Below, piece by piece: positions 11,045 to 21,210 of a stretch of DNA of 25,150 nt. Position numbers and translations under genes: made by a program. This stretch comes from Glomus cerebriforme (lineage: Eukaryota; Glomeromycota; Glomeromycetes; Glomerales; Glomeraceae). The number at the start of each line of letters is the position of its first letter. Position 1 is the first letter of the stretch. The notes beneath the pieces were generated by a model that had not been told where the DNA came from, made no database searches, and saw only the letters and a program-made list of their open reading frames with translations. Location of the stretch: NCBI GenBank assembly GCA_003550305.1, contig QKYT01000010.1, forward strand, positions 1 to 25,150. The letters run 5' to 3'.

Positions 11045-11570
11045 TATTTGTCATACGCTTCATTTTTCATTTCCGTTCTTTTTCGCAAAGCATTATCAGA
11101 GCATTTTGTTTCAGTAATTTTCCCCCTAACTCATTCTGCCTTCTCGAAGTCAGAGTAAAAGGACCTCTCACTTGATGAGGAATTAGATAACTAAAATAAT
11201 TAATGATAATAGATGGTGTAGGACAGTGGGTTTTTGAAAAATCAATTCATACAGCCCTTTCCTAGACATTAGATAAACAAAATAAGGTTGTACAAATTAA
11301 AAAATCACAAGGGATCTCGCATTACAATGGAACCACTTCAGACTTCTAACCACAGGTCAGAAAATTAAATTCCATTGCAAAGTAAAACATCCAAATTCAT
11401 GTAAAGTCACAATTACAAACTTGATGTTTCGGATACATAAAAATTTTCTTCAAATTTCTAATCTAGAATAGCTAAATTTTACGTGCAAAATACTTTCTAA
11501 TTTAAAATGCAAAAGGATTATGTGTAGATGATTAATAACTAACAAATATACGGATTAACTACTCTATCAA
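11045..11570. other. Downstream spacer of the Uma2-like gene
   Basis: No gene is supported. The stretch around 11100-11400 is somewhat richer in G+C than its surroundings but is broken by stops in every frame I followed. The 3' end of the minus-strand gene at 11571 must lie here, but no AATAAA is obvious on that strand. Confidence 0.35.
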
Positions 11571-12569
11571 TTAATTCCTAATTCTTCTTCGTACGTGTCT
11601 TCGTCGTCGTCGTCGTTCGCGTACATGTTCATCTTCGAAGTGTTTCAAAAAATAATAACAGTTATTAAAGGGTTCACCGCATCTAGGACAGTCAAAATCA
11701 TCCAGATTTCCTGAAGCTGAACCTTCTGTAGGTACCGACATTGCTGACTCATCTGACTCATTTGATCTTTCCGACCCTTGTGAGCTTACCGATGGGCTTC
11801 CCGAACTTTGTGATCTGTCTGACTCTGATTCCTGTAAATGATTACAAAATATAATAAGTTGCAGAATTTACCGCATAAAAAGAAAGTAATAAGGATATAC
11901 CTCGATAACTTCTTCGATTTTCCACACTTTCAATTTAAAGCCAGGTAAAACATCACCACCGCCAATGTCTTTCCACCCCCACGGATGTCGCTTCTTGCCT
12001 CTTCTATATAAATGAATTGCTTTATTCACTGGGTCTATTAACCACGCAAGTTGTACGTTCGATTCTGGAGCAAAATAATCATCTTTTATTTTATCATCCA
12101 ACCTTTTGAAATTTGAATTCTGTGATAAGTCTGCAACCTCAACAACGAATGTTGGGGAGAAAGGTGCACCTTGAAGGGTTTGGCGTTGTTGTTTAGTCAA
12201 TCTATTATATGCATCCCTAGTTAAAAATGCAACGTCTGGAGCAATAATTTTTCTTTGGCCTCCAACGTTGAAGTCATATCCCCCTTGCGAAGTTGTTATA
12301 ATACCGTTCTGACGAGTCCATACGTTCCATGTACTGAGTTGTCCTACAATTTCGCTGACAACGCCCTTCATTTTAACAGGTACTTGTGGCATAGGTGTAA
12401 GTTTGCCACTTTTGTCGATTTCGAAAAGATTTACTGGTTGTCCGTTAATTTCCAAAGTTGTTGACTTGAGTTGTTTGTTGATAAACTCGAATTCCTCTAT
12501 GGTATATCTCAGGTCGAGATTTAAGTTTTCAAGATCTATTTGTTTCTTTTTCTGCTTAGATATATCCAT
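11571..12569 (-). CDS. Uma2/DUF820-type nuclease with C2H2-like zinc finger and Arg-rich tail (two exons, 309 residues)
   Basis: Exon 1 (12569-11901, 223 codons) encodes an Uma2-like domain of the PD-(D/E)xK nuclease superfamily. Visible hallmarks are APDVAFL (D112), FVVEVADLS (E144), LDDKIKDDYF (K160) and LAWLIDP (176-180), followed by a GGDVLPGFKL C-terminal motif (204-213). The family is chiefly bacterial, especially in cyanobacteria. I chose the ATG at 12569 because an earlier in-frame ATG at 12632 would add a hydrophobic, non-conserved leader. A 69-bp GT..AG intron (11900-11832) joins in frame to exon 2 (11831-11571, 86 residues). Exon 2 has a Ser/Glu-rich linker (224-266), then C271-x2-C274-x12-H287-x4-H292, a C2H2-like finger, then an Arg run (294-306) that could be a nuclear localisation or nucleic-acid-binding tail. 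A nuclear nucleic-acid-cleaving or -binding role is inferred. The gene stands alone. Confidence 0.85.
11832..11900 (-). other. Intron of the Uma2-like gene (69 bp)
   Basis: The donor is GAG|GTATAT and the acceptor TTTACAG|GAA. Without splicing, exon 1 runs on for only ten codons (VYPYYFLFMR) to a stop. With splicing, a frame of 86 further codons with zinc-finger and Arg-rich features opens at once. Intron length and sites fit fungal introns. Confidence 0.8.
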
Positions 12570-12787
12570 AGCGTTGAAGCAAAAAAAAAGTAAAAGATGT
12601 GAATCATATTTATAGTATCTTATGTTACACAAAAATTATTAATAAAATCTTGTGGCTTATCTTAATTTTCTTCATATTATATAATTGTATCAAGAATGAA
12701 ATTGTTAAAAAATTTATCTTATATTATCAGTAATTATACAATTCAGTTGATCATTGTTTTTTTCATTAATTAATATATAGCATCCGT

Positions 12788-13200
12788 TAAGCCGTAACTC
12801 AAGAAGAAATTGCTTCTTAATCAAATTAATGCAGATGAATTTCTTGATAGATTGTAGTTTCGATGCCTCCTATTTTTTTTTTTAGAATTTCCACCTCGTG
12901 ATATTATTGGATCAAAACCACAACAACATGTATCAGTTGCCATAGAAGCCTCTTCCAACATATCAGATCACTCTGATCATACATCATCTTTAAGTAGTGC
13001 TACTCCATCCAACATCATATCAGAAATAAAAAACATGATAGAAAATGTCATAAATTAGACCATTTGATAGATTCAGCTGGTGATGGTAGTGGAAGTGCTG
13101 GTAGTGGAGGTCGTAGACGTGGTCAATTTCCAATAGAAACATCAGAATTTAGTAACATCGATTGGAATAGTATAGATTTTGTATTTATTACTAATTACTA
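12788..13200 (+). pseudogene. Broken gene relic of unknown family
   Basis: Coding-like pieces lie in different frames. Around 12814-12858 the frame reads LLNQINADEFLDRL. After a T-run ending in AG (12886) comes a piece with PQQHVSVAIEASS and a Ser-rich part that stops at about 13057. An overlapping frame then continues with HKLDHLIDSAGDGSGSAGSG, GRRRGQFPIETSEF and DWNSIDFVF to a TAG near 13200. At least two frame changes are needed to join them. The Ser/Gly-rich centre looks like a linker. The end runs into a sequence block shared with the relic at 21707-22190. I do not recognise the family; a transposon-encoded protein is one possibility. Confidence 0.5.
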
Positions 13201-13245
13201 GGAAACAGGAATCATTAGAAAGTCCGAAGCGTGATCTTTACTGAG
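13197..13245 (+). repeat. Shared tail block, copy 1
   Basis: CTAGGAAAC, then a diverged stretch, then TCCGAAGCGTG and TACTG match the block at 22131-22177 with a few substitutions and small indels. In both places it directly follows a broken coding relic on the plus strand. Confidence 0.65.
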
Positions 13246-13279
13246 TATGTAAAAGAATAAATATATATATAGCAAATAT

Positions 13280-13312
13280 CAGAGAGTATTGAACAAAGTT
13301 CAATACTCTCTG
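13280..13312. repeat. Perfect 15-bp hairpin with 3-base loop
   Basis: CAGAGAGTATTGAAC is followed by AAA and then its exact reverse complement. A perfect 15-bp stem with so short a loop is very unlikely by chance. It lies about 80 bases beyond the end of the relic at 12788-13200, after an AT-rich run. It could be a transposon end structure, a small fold-back repeat or a transcribed hairpin. Confidence 0.9.
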
Positions 13313-14076
13313 GTTATTACCTTTTAAGGATTTCATTAATTATACTACACTTTTTTTTTACATATAAATATAATATTTAAATATTTAGGTATTATTATTT
13401 TTTTTAAAATTTATTAATGGTAAAAAGTATAACAAAAAAAAATTAACAGTAAAACGTAACAAAATAATTAAGGGAGTGTGAAATTTCATTTTTTCTTCCC
13501 TAAAAAAAATAAATATTACAAATGACGGTGGTACCCCAAGCTTACCATAAGGTAAGCATACTATGCCCCACCCACACATAGTATCATGCTGCTCTGCAAA
13601 AAAATACCGATAATAAAACGACAAAAAAGAAATAAAAATACCTACCATCTCTATACAGTATTCTTCAAGAAGCTTGTTTTACTGAGGGTTCTGTTACTGT
13701 TCTGAAGAATAGATTGAGATATTACATACTGGAACTGATTATTGGAATTTATTGTCACGGTAACGTGATTAATCAGTAATTTTTCAAGTAATTTTTAAAA
13801 TTGAAGATGATAAAAATTTGATGAAAGCAGAAGGAGTGTCATGGGAAATTTTGATACCCAAAAATAAATTAAACATGCCATAAAAAAATATGCTTTCTTA
13901 CTAATGCAATATGCCACAATAACTTTAGAAATAACTTGTTTTGGATAATCCAAATAGCGCCACCAATACATAAAGTTATAATTAATTACAATTCTAAAAA
14001 ACAAATAAATATTTATTATTTGTTTCAATTCCATATTATTTTTCTAATTTTCTGGTAGTATGAAATTTCAAGTTGA
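13313..14076. other. Spacer with short palindromes, no gene
   Basis: GCTTACC-ATAA-GGTAAGC at 13540-13557 is a 7-bp-arm hairpin within an unusually GC-rich patch (13525-13600) that also has ACTATG/CATAGT arms at 13559-13581. The minus-strand frames 13648-13385 and 14034-13795 read through this patch and through AT-rich flanks and show no recognisable domain. Confidence 0.45.
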
Positions 14077-14380
14077 AAAATATCCTTAGAGCTCATTCAC
14101 CTTATTTTCTTATTTTAAAATATTCTTCCATCTTTTTGATAACTACTCTTTAAACTCCCTCTTATCTTCCTTATACTGTATATGAGGTATTGTACAGGTA
14201 AGAAAAGACCGGTCAGTAGTCGAGTATCTCCTATCTGGCTGGTTTGGTTTTTTTAATCCCTTTTAACTTCCTTATACTATATATGGGGTCTTCCTTGTAT
14301 CAGGCAAGGAAAAGTTGTTTGGTTTAGACTAGATTCCCTCTTCATTTCCTTATATATACTTTATTTATGAGCTCACATAC
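14077..14380 (+). repeat. Left inverted-repeat arm of the 2.8-kb element
   Basis: This arm carries the outer 27-bp terminus, two spaced copies of the CTTCCTTATACT module (14166 and 14268, about 102 bases apart), one GACCGGTCAG and one CTATCTGGCTGGTTTGG. It ends at TTTATGAGCTCACATAC. Confidence 0.8.
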
Positions 14381-15363
14381 CAACACTACCAACACCCATA
14401 CGGATTTAGTGAAGATTCCACAATTTTTAGAAGTGATTTTATTAAACATGGAAACTATTGTAAAAAAAATCAAGAATGATAGTTTATGAATGATTTATGA
14501 CAAATAATTAATTATTACTATAAATAGAAGGAATAAATTAATTTTTAATATTGCAACTAGTAATGGAATTATTGGAATGTAGTAGTTTGACAATTGTATA
14601 GCAACTCACTCAATTAAAATTTTTTGCCTATTAAACAGTATATCGAGTTCGAACTTGCATAAGTATTCTGTCAAAATCATGATACAAAATTTTGTTTATG
14701 CCTTGTATAGTTAGTTGTATTTAAAAAAAATTAGAATTTTAAATCATAATGTCAGAAAAAGTTTTTGAATGAAAAAAATATTAACAATACAAAGTCAAAT
14801 TTTTATTTTTTTTTAGACCTATAAAAATTAATAATAAATTATACCAGAATAAAGTTATATATAAATTTAAATTGTATCATAATTGTTAATTTTTATCAAT
14901 TTTTCAAATTTCTATCAAATGAAATAAAAATTTAATTACCTGTGTAGCTTAATAATCATCTGAATTTTTCAAGTAATCTATCTATATGATAAACTGATAG
15001 AAGGTATATTCTAATTTACTGATAAAGCTGCTGTTATTTCAATTCGTGCAAACCTTGTTATTCAATATAGAACTGAAGATTCAAGGAACAAACACTTCAT
15101 AATTTTGTTAATTTTTTTGACCTTTATTTCATCAAATATTATAAGAAGAAAATGTACAGACTGTTTTTAAAATCATAAAAAAGTATTACAATGAGTAAAA
15201 TCAGGTTCATTTAATATAAAATTAATTCTATGAGGAGTAACAAGCTTGTGAATGTAAATATAGTGTTTAATTTTTAAAAGTCACTTTTATAAAAAATCTC
15301 ATTTGGATTAAGATTATTATTATATCGCAAACTGATGCATTTCTTTAAAAAATTCTTCCAATA

Positions 15364-15393
15364 TACTGTACTGACCATTACTGTACTGACCAT
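15364..15393. repeat. 15-bp perfect tandem duplication
   Basis: TACTGTACTGACCAT occurs twice head to tail inside the transposon-like element. Its TACTGT and CTGACC words resemble words in the inverted-repeat arms, so it may derive from them. Confidence 0.9.
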
Positions 15394-16039
15394 TTTGCCA
15401 ATTATTTTTTTCAATTTGATTTATGGTCTATTTGCAAACACAAAGTATGGTATATAAATTCATTTGATATATTAGAAGTATATAACATAATCTTACTGAT
15501 ATAATCATTTTAAACAATTTAATATTGGTTTTTATTTATTAATTACTCACTTTAGTAAATATAGTAAGTTTATTAAAATTACATAAATTATAAAAAAAAT
15601 AAAGTCAAAAAAAAATTTTTAATTGGTAAAAATTGGTGTAATTATATCTCCTACTAAATAATAAACTAAAAATTAATATTATAACTATTACTATTTGTAT
15701 TTATTTATCATATATCTATTCAATTCTGATTTTTTATTGTTATAGCAATTTTTTTGTTGTCCTTTATCCCACCCATACACCCAGTTTTTTGTATAATATT
15801 CTATTTATCTTACACCATATGATTTTGACTATTTGTTTATCATCAATTTACTCCTGTATTTGTTTACTTTGATTTATTATTATTTCTCCTTTTGTTCATA
15901 ATTCAAAATTTTTTGAATTCACTTTAGACTTTGATATAAACTCTAAAGTTCTAAAATTCCTTGATCTGAATCTCCTTTTATGTTTATTTCATCAATTTAT
16001 TGTATGTTGGCTTATTCTTTTTGCTATGCCTTTCCATAT

Positions 16040-16118
16040 GGTGGTGCCCTTTGTCAATTCCTTTAAGTTTCAGTCTTGTGACCATACTCCCCTGGAATCC
16101 AAACACTTTGGTTTCCTT
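16040..16118 (-). rRNA. 18S rRNA gene fragment (pseudogene) inside the transposon-like element
   Basis: The complement of this stretch reads through the near-universal small-subunit rRNA segment AAACTTAAAGGAATTGAC, preceded by GGGGAGTATGGTCACAAG and followed by GGGCACCACC. This is the region targeted by the well-known 926R-type primers. From memory of the fungal 18S sequence, most of about 80 positions match, with scattered substitutions and two single-base deletions (for example TTGTCAATTCC where CCGTCAATTCC is expected). Weaker similarity may extend to about 16010 on one side. It is far too short and too altered to be functional. Its location within a TIR element suggests capture of an rDNA piece. 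Confidence 0.8.
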
Positions 16119-16442
16119 CTTCTTTCAATTCAAGTATCCATTTAAATTTCTACAGTATTGGTTGTAAAGGAGCAATTGTTATTGGTGAAGAAATAGTAGA
16201 TAAACTTTGTTTAATCCACCTTCCACATGAATTCTTCGGTAATTTTGTCATTCATCACCATTATGTTATTTGTTTCATTATTAAAAAATGTTCATCATTG
16301 TTAACTATCTTTTCTTCTTGATGTCTTTTTCATCATCTGTTTCTGCCTGATTATAAAGCTTTGTTTATGTCCATAAAATGCATCCAAATTTCTCTTTTAA
16401 AATCATTAAACCTCCATTTTCTCCAGGTCTGGATAGGTGTTT

Positions 16443-16854
16443 GTATTACATGAGCTCATAAATAAGTAGTCAATAAATATATTAGAAATGGAATAGGAAT
16501 TCTAGTCTAAACCAAACCAGCCAGATCTGACCGGTCTTTCCTTGCCTGATACGAAGAAGACCTCTATATACAGTATAAGGAAGAGAAGAGGAAGTTTAAA
16601 GGAATTTTAAAAAAAATACCAAACCTGCCAGATAGAAGATACTCAACTAACTGACTGGTATTACTGGTTTCCTTGCCTGATAGAGGAAGACCTCATATAC
16701 AGTATAAGGAAGATAATAAGTTTATTAAGAGAATAGTTGGGAGTAGTTGTTAAAAGGATAGAGAGAAAATAAACTTATAATAATAATTAGGTAGTAATCC
16801 ATCTTGCTGATATTGAATTTTTAAAAAAAGGTGAATGAGCTCTAAGGATATTTT
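16443..16854 (-). repeat. Right inverted-repeat arm of the 2.8-kb element
   Basis: In reverse complement this matches the left arm. It carries two copies of the CTTATACTGTATAT module (plus-strand forms at 16559 and 16689), two copies of the AGGCAAGGAAA word, GACCGGTCAG and the TCTGGCTGG/TCTGGCAGG words, ending at the perfect 27-bp terminus. It is longer than the left arm because of an extra AT-rich insertion near 16712-16825. Confidence 0.8.
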
Positions 16855-17152
16855 AATATATTTTAATATGATAATTAAAAACGGAATTTTGAGGTATTTA
16901 TATAATTAAAAATATTAAGAATATAAAAATGAGTCAAAATTATCAATAATACAATAATAAATTACATTACGCAAAATTCTGATTATAGTTTGTTAATGAC
17001 TCATGATTTCTCTTCAATAATCTAATTGATAAATTATGCATGATCAAAAAGGCCTAATTAAGAAAATTGAATAACCAAATATGGAATTTTATTTGCCACA
17101 TATATATTAGAAACATGACTTCTTTTTGATTGTATATTACAAAAAAAATATA

Positions 17153-17309
17153 CCCAAACGCCAAATCCGACTTGGGATATCCCAAAAATCAAACTTGGGG
17201 AACAATATTATGTCCAAAATTTAACCATACCTAATGTTTGACGTCTCAAACCACCATCTAAGACTGAAGGTTTTCTCAAGTTTGATTTGGAACATGGTAG
17301 AAGTTTGGG
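17153..17309. repeat. Imperfect inverted-repeat element (~157 bp)
   Basis: The left end CCCAAAC..CC(A)AAAATCAAACTTGGGGAA and the complement of the right end CCCAAAC..CCAAATCAAACTTGAGAA share ends and inner blocks with gaps between. The segment is clearly richer in G+C than its flanks, which fits a small inserted miniature element now degraded. No target duplication is obvious. Confidence 0.4.
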
Positions 17310-18223
17310 CCACAACATAGTCAATAAATTAGTAGTAATGCATAACATAATAATAAATTATTTAGTAGTAATGAACAATGTTGCACAGACCATTTATGAT
17401 AATACAATTTTATTGCTTACTAATATTTATGAGAGCATATTGCTAAAAAAAAAAATTTTTTGTAACTAATTTGACGATTGGTTAGCAATGATTTTTTTTA
17501 AAAAAAGAAAATCATTTCAATTTTACAGTAATATCTGGTCTAAAAGACCTTAATTCTTTTTAGTTTAAAGTTTTAATATTTGACAAATAGAATCATATTT
17601 TATACTCATGTCATTGACATAACCAGATATCATAAGACCATTTTTCATTTTATATCATGTTTATTTTAATAAAGACAAAGGAATCTCATAATAGATTCAC
17701 AAATAAAATCTGAAGAAGCTTAATTTATTTATAAAAATGTTCTTATTAATTTTAACAAATAATAATGTTTTTAATGAAAATACTGTATATACTTGTATCT
17801 TTATAACCAATAATTTAGACACTAACTTTTTTTTGATTTGACTATAATTTAAACGAAAAAAAAAATAGAAAAAAGTCTTTCTATTGTCTTACATAATATC
17901 AAATTGATGTTTAATATTTTGTCAAAATATTGCTTATAAGAAATAACTTATTTTTAAATTTAAATAATTGAGTAGTATCTACTTATATCTATGTCATTAT
18001 ATAGCGAAAATACATTTTTTTTTTTAAAAAAAAAGAAAATTTATATACTAAATATAAATGTGTAATATTTTACATCACCAGGTTAAAACATTAAAATTTT
18101 AAAAATTCAAGTGATAAATGATGATTGATTAAAAAGTAAATCCATTGAAAAATTGATAAGTTGTCAAAGAATTGCTTGTAGTTTGTTGGGGAAGATTCGC
18201 TATGTGTCTTAGTGTGTCATTAA

Positions 18224-18250
18224 GTCGAATATGTCTTCGATATATTCGAC
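18224..18250. repeat. 9-bp inverted repeat
   Basis: GTCGAATAT and ATATTCGAC enclose a 9-base loop in a GC-richer patch. It is a possible hairpin; function unknown. Confidence 0.6.
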
Positions 18251-19405
18251 GTTGTTTTCTATAATAAAGATGTTTCGGTCTTCTTTGAGATAGCATTTCC
18301 GTTATTTTATTTTATTTTATTATTTTTGAGGAAAAGTTTAAAAAAAAGTTGTTTAATAATACAGCATTCAACCAGATGTTATTTATATTAAAATTTTTTT
18401 AAAAAAATTGATTATTTATCGGATATAGTGATTGACTTTAAATTTAAATATAATAAAACAAAAAATCATTATAATATAAATAAATGATGGCATGCAGTCG
18501 CACATTTGGCGTCTTAAATAAAGGGGATTATCCGAAAGTTCAAATTTAATAAATTTAATAACTAAAAAAAACAGATGAGATCCACATTCTTCATTCTTCT
18601 GATACCTCTGATGAAACATAAGAATAAATAAAATTGTAAATTGATGGATGATATAATTCGTATCAAAAACCGATTATTTGTTAGTATTTTCTATCATATA
18701 TCTATTATAAAAAAGTTTCCAACTAAAAAGTTCCTTTATCGATCAATAAAAGTTTTTTTAATTAATAACTCGGTATGTTGATCCTTTCCATATATATTTC
18801 TTTTTAAAATCCCACTTTTTTTTAATAACCAAAAAATGAACATAAATACATGAAAAAAATGAAAAATAAACAATTATGATCAAGATGGTAACATCTAACG
18901 AAAAAAAAGCTTTTCTTTGTATGTAATCGATAATAAAATCAATTTATAAAAAAATTTATATTACATTTATAAAATTCCGTTATGTAAAACATCAGAATTG
19001 TAAAAAAATTAATATTATTATTATGATGGATTTCTAAAAATAGTTTTTCAAGATGATCGGAAGAATAATATTTTTAAAATATCAGACTTATATGTTAATT
19101 GTTTAATGCACGAATTTTATGAAATTTAATTAACGTTTGACAATTTAATTCATTTTTATCGTGATTATCTGATTGTAACCGATCTGATAAGATAATAGTT
19201 TATAAAATAACGTTTTAAGTACAAATTAAATTCGTCATTTGAAAATTCAACAAATCAAGAAAATAACCATGTGAAATCATAAGGATTAAATTTCTCATTA
19301 TGTGAATAAAGAAATATTCATTAGGCGTGGGAAATTTTAAATTGTCAATGGACCAACCAAAAATTATTTATTTTATAACTTTGATTTATATAGATAAGAT
19401 AAGTT

Positions 19406-19440
19406 GATAGTCCTGATAGTCCTGATAGTCCTGATAGTCA
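19406..19440 (+). repeat. 9-bp minisatellite, about 3.5-4 units
   Basis: The unit GATAGTCCT repeats head to tail three times and continues with GATAGTCA and the related GATAATCAG. It is a simple slippage-type tandem repeat in non-coding DNA. Confidence 0.9.
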
Positions 19441-21072
19441 GATAATCAGATTTACATAAGATCGGCAAATAAACAATTAGGTAAATCGGCTAAATTATTA
19501 GATTTAATAAAAATAAGTTAAAAAAAAACAAAATAAATTTCTTTTTAATCATAAATCTTTATTCTTTTATCGAAAGTTTACATTGTACTGAAAATTAAAA
19601 TTACAGGAATTTTTATAATAATGTTCAATTAATAGGATTGTCAATGATTGAAAGAAAAAAGATTTACCATAATTGATTGTTGACATGTCAAGAATCAGTC
19701 AAATGGTAAGCTTATTTGACATTAAAAAAATATATAAATTAATTAATTTAAAACTACAGAGTTTTTTTTTTTTTTTGATAAAACATTCAGCCAAAAGAAT
19801 CACAAAAGACGCCCAAAATTGTTATTTATTTACTGTAATTAATAACAAAGATAAAAAGTCGTATGACAAAGATGATAGATACCATATTAAGCATCCCCCA
19901 ATTTTGATCGGCATTATGATTCAAAAAAAGGGTGTTTAAATAACGGCAATATACGATAATCTTAAAAAACTCATGAACGATATATTTTTATTATAAAAGA
20001 ATTTGAAATATACCAATTTTTATTTTCTAAAAAAAAAAATATGTACGATAAATAAAATAAAGATTCGGAACACAACTTTTAATTAAAAATGACTAACCAT
20101 AAACAAATTAGGAATGAGTAAATCAGGTTAAACTACTTACAAATTTAAAATAAATGAATATCCTTATAATGCAATTTATAATTAAATGTTTTAAATTTTT
20201 TTTTTCGTATTTTGGAACATTCTAAATTTTATATTTTTAAAATTTAAAAAATTCATATAACTCATAGTCTTTCTGTCTAAATTGAAGTTCATGAATAACT
20301 AAATATGATAAATATTTGCACCTGTTTTTTTTTCGATATAATAGTTTATATATGGTAAATAGAGCAAATGAAAATTTTTAATAAATTGAATTTTTATTAA
20401 TTTCACATGACCATTTGCATGTAGAAGCCCGGCAATCAAAGCAAATATTCGAAATTGGTTAGATAAAAGTACAACCTCTATAAGTCAATTTTTAATTACT
20501 TATTACTTATAAAGGAATGATCAAATTTATTTCATGTGATGGTTTTTTAAATCCGCAGTAAATGCCTGCAAAATTTGTCCCTATTATAATTAACGACCTA
20601 AAAATGATGGAAACAAAATAATAAATAATTTCAGTTCAAAAAAAATTAATTGTTTGTTATTAATATTATATATACATACATAAAAAAATTTTTTTCTCAT
20701 ACGTAAAAAAAATAATTTTTTTTTTATATCAAAAAATCTAATAATTAAGCATAATGTATCACACCCTTTTTTCCGATTAAATAATATTTCAAAATACTTG
20801 TTCGATAAATATGCAAAATACTTTTGATTGAACAAAAAAAATGGCGCCATATGAACTTATTTCTTTTATCATCACTCACATCTCTAATGATCTTATGAGG
20901 ATATAATTCCTTTTCTCTCAACATATTCATTACCTTATTGACAGTTAATCGAATATCAATTGGAAGAAATGTAGGTTATCGGGTGGATGATAAGTGGAGT
21001 ATAACGGAGTATAACTCTTCGTGACATTTTACATAATGATCGATATAAATATTATTACTATAAATGGAATGG

Positions 21073-21210
21073 TTTGGCCCAACTGAATTTTCATAGCACG
21101 TGATAAATAACGAATCAAACAATTAAATTCTCGCTATAATCCTATAACGAATAAAAATTTTTCCATTCTTCACGTGACTTGTAATTTTGGCCGGAATCAA
21201 TTGGCCCAAA
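21073..21210. mobile_element. Miniature inverted-repeat element (~138 bp) with paired CACGTG
   Basis: The left end TTTGGCCCAACTGAATTTTC..GCACGTGAT faces a right end whose complement reads TTTGGGCCAATTGATT, then CCGGCCAAAATTAC, then TCACGTGAA. Twelve of the outer fourteen bases pair, and CACGTG lies inside both arms (21097-21102 and 21171-21176). The right arm has an extra CCGGCC block. No flanking target duplication is visible. It shares words with the relic at 10937-11044 and the repeat at 9355-9416. Confidence 0.6.

Larger units (their letters stand above)
14077..16854. mobile_element. Non-autonomous TIR (fold-back) transposon-like element, ~2.8 kb
   Basis: The first 27 bases (14077-14103, core CCTTAGAGCTCATTCACC) are the exact reverse complement of 16828-16854. 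Homology continues inward for about 300 bases on the left (to about 14380) and 400 on the right (from about 16443). These arms contain repeated modules: CTTCCTTATACTGTATATGAGG, TATCAGGCAAGGAAA, GACCGGTCAG, and TATCTGGCTGGTTTGG, each present more than once per arm. The inner edge in both arms has TTATGAGCTCA. TA flanks the TCCTTAG end on each side, but because the repeat itself is symmetrical there, I cannot prove a TA target duplication. No transposase frame is visible, so it would need one in trans. The interior is AT-rich with a 15-bp tandem duplication at 15364-15393 and an 18S rRNA fragment. Confidence 0.85.
16855..21072. other. Long spacer with minor repeats, no gene
   Basis: No frame here has a recognisable domain. 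The frames at 17287-17469, 18619-18416, 19673-19939 and the overlapping pair 20930-20590 have local base composition and end in T- or A-run stretches. The minor structures are listed separately. Around 18160-18330 the composition is richer in G+C and reads CWGRFAMCLSVSLSR in one frame, interrupted by stops. This resembles repeat-derived frames common in Rhizophagus, but I cannot assign it. Confidence 0.4.

Noticed and set aside
12255..12615. Two plus-strand frames of 69 and 70 codons
   Set aside because: They are antisense shadows of exon 1 of the Uma2-like gene, which has recognisable conserved motifs on the minus strand.
13280..13320. Helitron 3' end suggested by the strong hairpin
   Set aside because: There is no CTRR end shortly after the stem and no matching 5' TC end or helicase sequence in view.
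13385..13648. 87-codon minus frame
   Set aside because: It is Phe/Leu-rich from AT-rich DNA plus a small palindrome patch. The apparent hydrophobic segments follow base composition.
14641..14665. GAGTTCGAACT word resembling a tRNA T-arm
   Set aside because: No acceptor stem, D-arm or anticodon arm can be built around it. It is a chance palindromic TTCGAA.
19406..19440. Possible CRISPR-like short repeat run
   Set aside because: The 9-bp units are contiguous with no spacers; it is a simple minisatellite in a eukaryotic context.
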